Position numbers and translations under genes: made by a program
Shown here: positions 14,358-18,395 of the stretch, piece after piece
How the letters are laid out: each line of letters starts with the position of its first letter
Position numbering within the stretch: position 1 is the first letter of the stretch
Notes under the pieces: generated by a model
What the model saw: the letters and a program-made list of their open reading frames with translations, nothing else
What the model was told of the DNA's origin: nothing
Database searches by the model: none
Assembly (NCBI GenBank): GCA_947502805.1
Contig: CANNBR010000012.1
Span: 1 to 18,395, forward strand
Direction: 5' to 3'
Length of the DNA stretch: 18,395 bases
Source: a bacterium
Lineage (GTDB): Bacteria; Babelota; Babeliae; Babelales; CAIQNR01

Positions 14358-14942
14358 ATGATATTAGTAATTGATGGCTATAACTTATTAAAGAAGCTTC
14401 ATGGGCAAGATGTTTCAGAAGTTCAACGCAGTGCGTTTGTAAACCTGATGGGGCGTTACATAAAAAAGCGCCAGCATAAAGTGATGGTTTTTTTTGATGG
14501 GGGTCCTTATTACTACCCAAGTGCTGAAAAGCAAAAAGGGGTTACTGTTTGGTACAGTGGTCAGAATCAATCAGCCGATGATCTTATTATTACGTATGCC
14601 CAAGAGCACAGAAATAGAGAGATGTTAGTGGTGACTCTTGATCGGGAACTTTGCAATAAGGTTGGTGAATCTCGAGTAGAAACAGTAGAGCCCATGTTCT
14701 TTTATGAGCGGGTTCATGCTGTTTGTAATCCAGAAAAAAAGAGTGGTCCTGAATTACATACTGATATTTTTAAACTGTCAGAAGACAGTAATGAAGAGCT
14801 TGATAAAATTATGTATGAGGCGGCGGGTATGCGTATTCCTTTAAAAGATGAGCGTGAAAGTGGGCATCAAAAGCAATCAGCTTCTGGTGAACATGCGTCT
14901 AAAAAAGAAAAAGCGTATCGACGCTATGTTGATAAATTATAA
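14358..14942 (+). CDS. NYN-domain (YacP-like) ribonuclease
   Basis: A 194-residue cytoplasmic protein with a PIN-like NYN fold at about 1-125. The opening ILVIDGYNLL (2-11, Asp6 and Asn9), FFDGGP (45-50, Asp47), SADD (72-75) and VTLDREL (92-98, Asp95) give the acidic metal-binding residues of the family. The family is named for YacP of Bacillus, also called Rae1, a ribosome-associated mRNA endonuclease; whether this protein cuts mRNA on ribosomes is not shown. The C-terminal 70 residues are charged, end in KKEKAYRRYVDKL and look disordered. GAGGGA lies upstream of ATG 14358. tsaE follows after 11 bases, so the two form an operon. Confidence 0.8.
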   Translation: MILVIDGYNLLKKLHGQDVSEVQRSAFVNLMGRYIKKRQHKVMVFFDGGPYYYPSAEKQKGVTVWYSGQNQSADDLIITYAQEHRNREMLVVTLDRELCNKVGESRVETVEPMFFYERVHAVCNPEKKSGPELHTDIFKLSEDSNEELDKIMYEAAGMRIPLKDERESGHQKQSASGEHASKKEKAYRRYVDKL

Positions 14943-14953
14943 AAGAGTGGATC

Positions 14954-15367
14954 ATGAATAAAATGTATCTTGTTGACCGTGCAGAAATGGCTGCATGTGC
15001 CAAAGAATTACTTCTTTTGCCAGTACGTGTATGGACTTTTACAGGAACCTTAGGGGCAGGCAAAACAACGCTTGTCCAAGAGATGCTTGCGCAGTTGGGA
15101 GTACAAGGGCCAGTACAAAGCCCTACCTATACCTATGTGTCGGTCTATCCACTTTTAGATGGTAGAACTGTGTATCATTTTGATTTATATCGTTTGTCTT
15201 CGTATCAGGAATTTATTCAGGCTGGCTTTGATGAATATTTGTATGACGATAATGCTCTTTGTTTTATAGAGTGGCCCGAAATTCTCAAAGGTGTTCTTCC
15301 TGCATCTACGGTACAGATTACTTTGCAGTATGCTTCTGATGAAAAACGGCAGATTGTTGTTGAGTAA
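14954..15367 (+). CDS. tsaE: tRNA threonylcarbamoyladenosine biosynthesis ATPase TsaE
   Basis: Small ATPase that works with TsaB and TsaD in forming t6A at position 37 of ANN-decoding tRNAs. Motifs: Walker A GTLGAGKTT (31-39), the switch segment SPTYTYV (56-62), HFDLYR (75-80) and FIEWPE (104-109). The 137 residues are slightly below the typical 150. ATG 14954 follows the nuclease gene by 11 bases, with only a weak GAGTGG ribosome site. The last 50 bases overlap the 3' end of the convergent gene for a secreted TraB-like protein, so the two mRNAs are complementary there. Confidence 0.95.
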   Translation: MNKMYLVDRAEMAACAKELLLLPVRVWTFTGTLGAGKTTLVQEMLAQLGVQGPVQSPTYTYVSVYPLLDGRTVYHFDLYRLSSYQEFIQAGFDEYLYDDNALCFIEWPEILKGVLPASTVQITLQYASDEKRQIVVE

Positions 15368-16298
15368 GTTTTTTAAGGTGCTTTTTCAAGGTAATTGCGT
15401 GAAGCGCTCCATAGACTATAAAAATATTTTTTCCTGATTTCCATTGGTCACTGATAATGTCAAAGGCGTACTCATCTCGTATTTGGTGGCTTCTTCGTAA
15501 CATCGGATAGATTACGTTGAGTGCCGATGTAGGAATATAAAAATAGGTTAATGCCCGTTCAAGGTAGCTCGTATGGTAGGTGAGTGTCATAAGTGGTATG
15601 AAAAAGTGCTTGCTGGGAGTGGTAAGAGACTTGCCAGTATAGAGCTTATGAAGCCCTGTAAGATGTTTAAAGGTGATAGTTTTATCGTTAGTCCATGTAT
15701 GTACGCGTTCTAGAATGAAATGTTCAAGGTCTGGTTTTTCTTTGTAGCGTGTCCAGAAATCAGCCGCAATCGCAAAGCAAAAATAATACACTTTATCTTT
15801 ATCAAATTCCTTAAGCAGTTGTTGAATAACTGCTTTGTGAGAAAGTTCTGCTCCAATTACGGGAATAGTATTTGTTTCTCCAAGCCATGTGGCATAACCG
15901 CAATCGGCCCCATAGGTTATAGCTTCTGTTTTTGATGTGTATCCATTATGTGATACATCGCCAGAAAGCGTTTCACTTATAATGGCAGTAGGTTTACCCT
16001 TTGTACGTTCTAAAAATGCACGCCAGTGTTTATCTATGGCAGCATATTGCGAATTTTTGAGATTAGTGACGTGAGAGGTTCCTAGGTAAATAAGAAGTTG
16101 ATTTTCTGGAGAGGTGTAAGAAAAAACGGTAGGCGCAGAAGGTTCACTTAGTCCATCATATTCTTCAAGAGAAATAATTGTTTTTTGGGGAGGGGTAGAG
16201 TGTGGGCTGGGTGTTTGTTGATAGAGAGGAGATGATTCGCCTGAGATGGTAAAAAGAGAACAGCAGAAAGCTGCGATAGTAATAATCCCTTTTTTCAT
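15318..16298 (-). CDS. Secreted TraB/TIKI-superfamily-like protein
   Basis: 326 residues from the preferred start at 16298. Residues 1 to about 20 (MKKGIITIAAFCCSLFTISG) form a signal peptide, followed by a Pro/Ser-rich linker to about 45. The domain begins with LLIYLGTSHVTN (GTSH, 73-76), continues with ISETL, and near the end has RDEYAFDIISDQW and IFIVYGALHA (GALH, 297-300). Two GxxH motifs, a Glu between them and a late Arg helix are the pattern of the TraB/GumN/TIKI superfamily, which includes secreted metalloproteases and proteins of unknown activity. Here it would act in the periplasm or outside the cell. An in-frame ATG at 16310 is possible but has no ribosome site. Downstream it overlaps tsaE antisense by 50 bases. 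Function not proven. Confidence 0.6.
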   Translation of the reverse strand: MKKGIITIAAFCCSLFTISGESSPLYQQTPSPHSTPPQKTIISLEEYDGLSEPSAPTVFSYTSPENQLLIYLGTSHVTNLKNSQYAAIDKHWRAFLERTKGKPTAIISETLSGDVSHNGYTSKTEAITYGADCGYATWLGETNTIPVIGAELSHKAVIQQLLKEFDKDKVYYFCFAIAADFWTRYKEKPDLEHFILERVHTWTNDKTITFKHLTGLHKLYTGKSLTTPSKHFFIPLMTLTYHTSYLERALTYFYIPTSALNVIYPMLRRSHQIRDEYAFDIISDQWKSGKNIFIVYGALHAITLKKHLKKLTQQQSAVFHQKHTAK

Positions 16299-16336
16299 AA
16301 TAATTCTCATAAGTTTTATGTTTGAATAATGGCTTT

Positions 16337-16365
16337 AGTATAGGGCAATCGGAGGTATTCGTCAA
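16337..16365 (-). promoter_or_regulatory. Strong sigma-70-type promoter of the TraB-like gene
   Basis: On the minus strand TTGACG (16360-16365) and TATACT (16337-16342) have a 17-base spacer. The -35 box begins right after the U-tract of the upstream gene's terminator, so the gene is independently transcribed. The predicted start is near 16330, giving a leader of about 30 bases. Confidence 0.7.
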
Positions 16366-16366
16366 T

Positions 16367-16398
16367 AAAAAAAGGAGATGAATCAAATGTTCATCTCC
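16367..16398 (-). terminator. Intrinsic terminator of the MutS-like gene
   Basis: GGAGATGAA (16374-16382) and TTCATCTCC (16390-16398) form a perfect nine-base stem with a seven-base loop. Read leftward it is followed by seven T residues (16367-16373), 28 bases past the stop codon. Confidence 0.92.
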
Positions 16399-16426
16399 CT
16401 AATAATTCAACTGTGGTGTTAATTAC

Positions 16427-18395
16427 TTATGCAGCAGCGGCAGTAGTTTTTGAATTATCTTTCAATATTGCTTGCACCTCATCAAGAATAGAACTATCAA
16501 AACCTTGTTGCTGCAAGATTGCAATAGCCACATTTTGATCGGCAGCCCCTTCTTCAAGTTTGAATGGGTAGGTGAAAGAACCGTCTGCAGCATAAGCAAC
16601 ACGTACTTGGTAGTTTTTAAAATTACCGGTAGTTTTTTCAAGTTCCTTTAACTTTGGAAAGTGAGTTGCAATAACTGCGATTGAGTTTGTATTTGCGCCA
16701 AGGTTCTTTGCTACTGCATAACCAGCCGCTTCACCTTCTCGTGGAGAAGTTCCGCTAAACATTTCGTCCATGATTGAAAACGAGAATTTCTTTTTATCAA
16801 GATCAGCGATTGTTTTCAAAAGGCTTTGTGCTCGTAACACTTCTGATTTAAAGAGGGAGTTTCCACCTGCTGTGTCATCAGTAATGTTCATGTAGGTATT
16901 GATCTTTTCAAAGGGAGTCAGTTCTAGTTTTAATCCTGGAACAATGCCAATAGTTTGTGCGAGTAACACGTTGAGCGTTAAACCTTTAGAGAACGTTGAT
17001 TTACCGCCAGCGTTAGGGCCAGTAAGGATAATGTTGAGAGGTTTTGTTCCACCAAGTTCAATAGAGTTAGCAACTGCCTTTTTTGAAGGAATAAAGGGAT
17101 TCCACATACCATCAAGCTTGATGTACGGACTATCTTGAATAAGATAGTCTACAAAGCAGAAACCATTCGGTTTATCTTGATACTCTTCATACAAAGTTGC
17201 AGATGAAAGGTAAGTATCAATTTCACCAAGAGCAAGCAATGCAGGAGCAAGGTCGTTTTTTATTTCTTTCATTAAGGCATATGCAGCAAGTACGCGTCCC
17301 TTAAAGCAGAAGTAAGAAGGTTTGCCAGTGAACGTATCAGATAGCAAGAGAGCTACAAGTTTGTGCATTTTTTGAGTAGTTAGTGCACTTTGTGCATCAA
17401 ATAAAGCAGTGAGTTGTTTTTGGTGATCAAGGCCTTTTTGTAGAGTCTCATTATTTTTAATTTCTGAACTTAATGTTTGCATTGCATGAATAACTGTTCC
17501 GACTGTCATCATTTGACCATGAAGGTAGTTAGTAGTGTCATTGTAGGATGTTTCGGATAAATAAGCCGAGCGCAATGGTAAGAACTCCAATGAATAAACA
17601 AGACCTTGAAGAGAGAAAAGAGTTTCTAGGTCTCTAGGAAAATTTTTACCGACTTTTTTTGCTGCATCGGTATAGGTAAGTTCTCTTTCATAAGGATGAA
17701 GTTTTTTGATTGCATAGGTGTAAAGCGCTGGAAGAAATAAAATTTTTGCACAAGAAATAAGGTGATTATTAAAGTGCAAGGCTTCCATTACCCGTGGATT
17801 TGTGTTTATTTTTTTAAGTTTTTTAAGTCCGGGTAAATTTGAAGTAAAAAAGTAGGAACTTATAGCTTTAAGATTGAATTCGTTTTCTGTTTCCCAAAAA
17901 AAGAAAAGATTGTTTTCTACTGCTGCTACATCAGCAAGGGCTTTTTTACAGGTGCATGAAAGAGCTTTGTTTGATACAAATTCTTTTACTACATTTTGTC
18001 TGTTTTGAAGCGCTGTTGTATCGCCAATAGGATAAGATAGTAGGTATCCTAAATATGATTGTCCAAGCTTTGTTTGAGTCCGATTTAAAAAATAGACAAG
18101 ATTGACGTGCTCTTTGTGATCGCCACAAAGAAGTTCAAGATCTTTCCATCCATTTTTATTAAAAATAGGCTGTGGAGTAAGTTCAACTGTTTGATAAAGA
18201 TTAAAAATGTGCGTAAAAAGGGCATACTCAGAAATTTGAGGAATCTCTGTGCGCAATTTCTTTTGTTGAATATCATCTTCATCTTCTTCTGGAGCAGTAA
18301 AACCCTTCATGTATTCATGAGCAATATCTTTAAAAGGAGAAGTTTCGAGTGTTTTTATTTCTGCATCAGGTGCAACAAATTTCTTTTTTTTCTCT
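16427..18395 (-). CDS. MutS-family DNA-binding ATPase, 5' end beyond window
   Basis: At least 655 residues; the frame is open to the window edge. The ATG at 18310 has no ribosome site and is preceded in frame by a sensible charged stretch (KKKKFVAPDAEIK, then FKDIAHEYMKGF), so the true start is probably outside. The MutS core appears as LVYFLNRTQTKLGQ with SYPIGDTTALQNRQNVVKEF. The C-terminal ABC ATPase has Walker A GPNAGGKST (DNA about 16994-17020), the DDTAGGNSLFKSE signature region, Walker B FSIMDEMFSGTSPREGEAA and an ATHF switch. The parts before the core do not resemble the MutS mismatch-reading domain, and no HNH or Smr nuclease follows, so it may be a non-canonical MutS homologue. It ends in an Ala-rich tail and a strong terminator. 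Confidence 0.8.
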   Translation of the reverse strand, partial: EKKKKFVAPDAEIKTLETSPFKDIAHEYMKGFTAPEEDEDDIQQKKLRTEIPQISEYALFTHIFNLYQTVELTPQPIFNKNGWKDLELLCGDHKEHVNLVYFLNRTQTKLGQSYLGYLLSYPIGDTTALQNRQNVVKEFVSNKALSCTCKKALADVAAVENNLFFFWETENEFNLKAISSYFFTSNLPGLKKLKKINTNPRVMEALHFNNHLISCAKILFLPALYTYAIKKLHPYERELTYTDAAKKVGKNFPRDLETLFSLQGLVYSLEFLPLRSAYLSETSYNDTTNYLHGQMMTVGTVIHAMQTLSSEIKNNETLQKGLDHQKQLTALFDAQSALTTQKMHKLVALLLSDTFTGKPSYFCFKGRVLAAYALMKEIKNDLAPALLALGEIDTYLSSATLYEEYQDKPNGFCFVDYLIQDSPYIKLDGMWNPFIPSKKAVANSIELGGTKPLNIILTGPNAGGKSTFSKGLTLNVLLAQTIGIVPGLKLELTPFEKINTYMNITDDTAGGNSLFKSEVLRAQSLLKTIADLDKKKFSFSIMDEMFSGTSPREGEAAGYAVAKNLGANTNSIAVIATHFPKLKELEKTTGNFKNYQVRVAYAADGSFTYPFKLEEGAADQNVAIAILQQQGFDSSILDEVQAILKDNSKTTAAAA

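Overview
The window is an AT-rich, gene-dense piece of a diderm bacterial chromosome. Both ends are cut inside genes. The N-terminus of BamA shows an outer membrane, MurA shows peptidoglycan synthesis, and four tandem secreted paralogues share one signal peptide. My best guess is an intracellular bacterium of the Dependentiae (TM6) or Chlamydiae-like kind. This is an inference from gene style: reduced housekeeping genes mixed with lineage-specific secreted proteins. No rRNA or other decisive marker is present.

Layout, left to right. 1-405 is the start of bamA (minus), divergent from cysS (566-1897, plus). 1901-5783 is a two-gene minus operon: a 1123-residue tandemly duplicated CPBP-type membrane protease, then a short MscS-type channel one base downstream. 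5882-8728 holds four minus-strand genes for secreted proteins of one unnamed family. Three are closely packed. The fourth is separated by a 311-bp intergenic region carrying a 100-bp inverted repeat. 8891-10893 holds tdk and radA (minus, overlapping by 19 bp). murA (11003-12343, plus) is divergent from tdk across a dyad of two GTATAC cores. 12437-13321 is a P-loop kinase gene bracketed by an inverted pair of about 90/120-bp repeats. atpG stands alone (minus, 13358-14221). A NYN-domain nuclease gene and tsaE form a small plus-strand unit (14358-15367). A secreted TraB/TIKI-like protein gene (minus) overlaps the 3' end of tsaE. A MutS-family ATPase gene runs off the right edge and has a strong terminator.

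Most genes are ordinary housekeeping: tRNA charging (cysS), tRNA t6A modification (tsaE), dTMP salvage (tdk), recombination repair (radA), cell wall (murA), ATP synthase (atpG) and outer-membrane assembly (bamA). The accessory material is the secreted paralogue cluster, the duplicated protease with its channel, the repeat-flanked kinase and the TraB-like exported protein.

The strongest candidate for something new is the paralogue cluster. Each mature protein ends in a serine-rich, probably disordered tail with one or two R-x-x-S-A-P motifs, each followed by an acidic S-I/V-x-E-E-like patch. R-x-x-S-x-P is the eukaryotic 14-3-3 mode I consensus, so these proteins could be host-directed effectors. 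That function is inference only.
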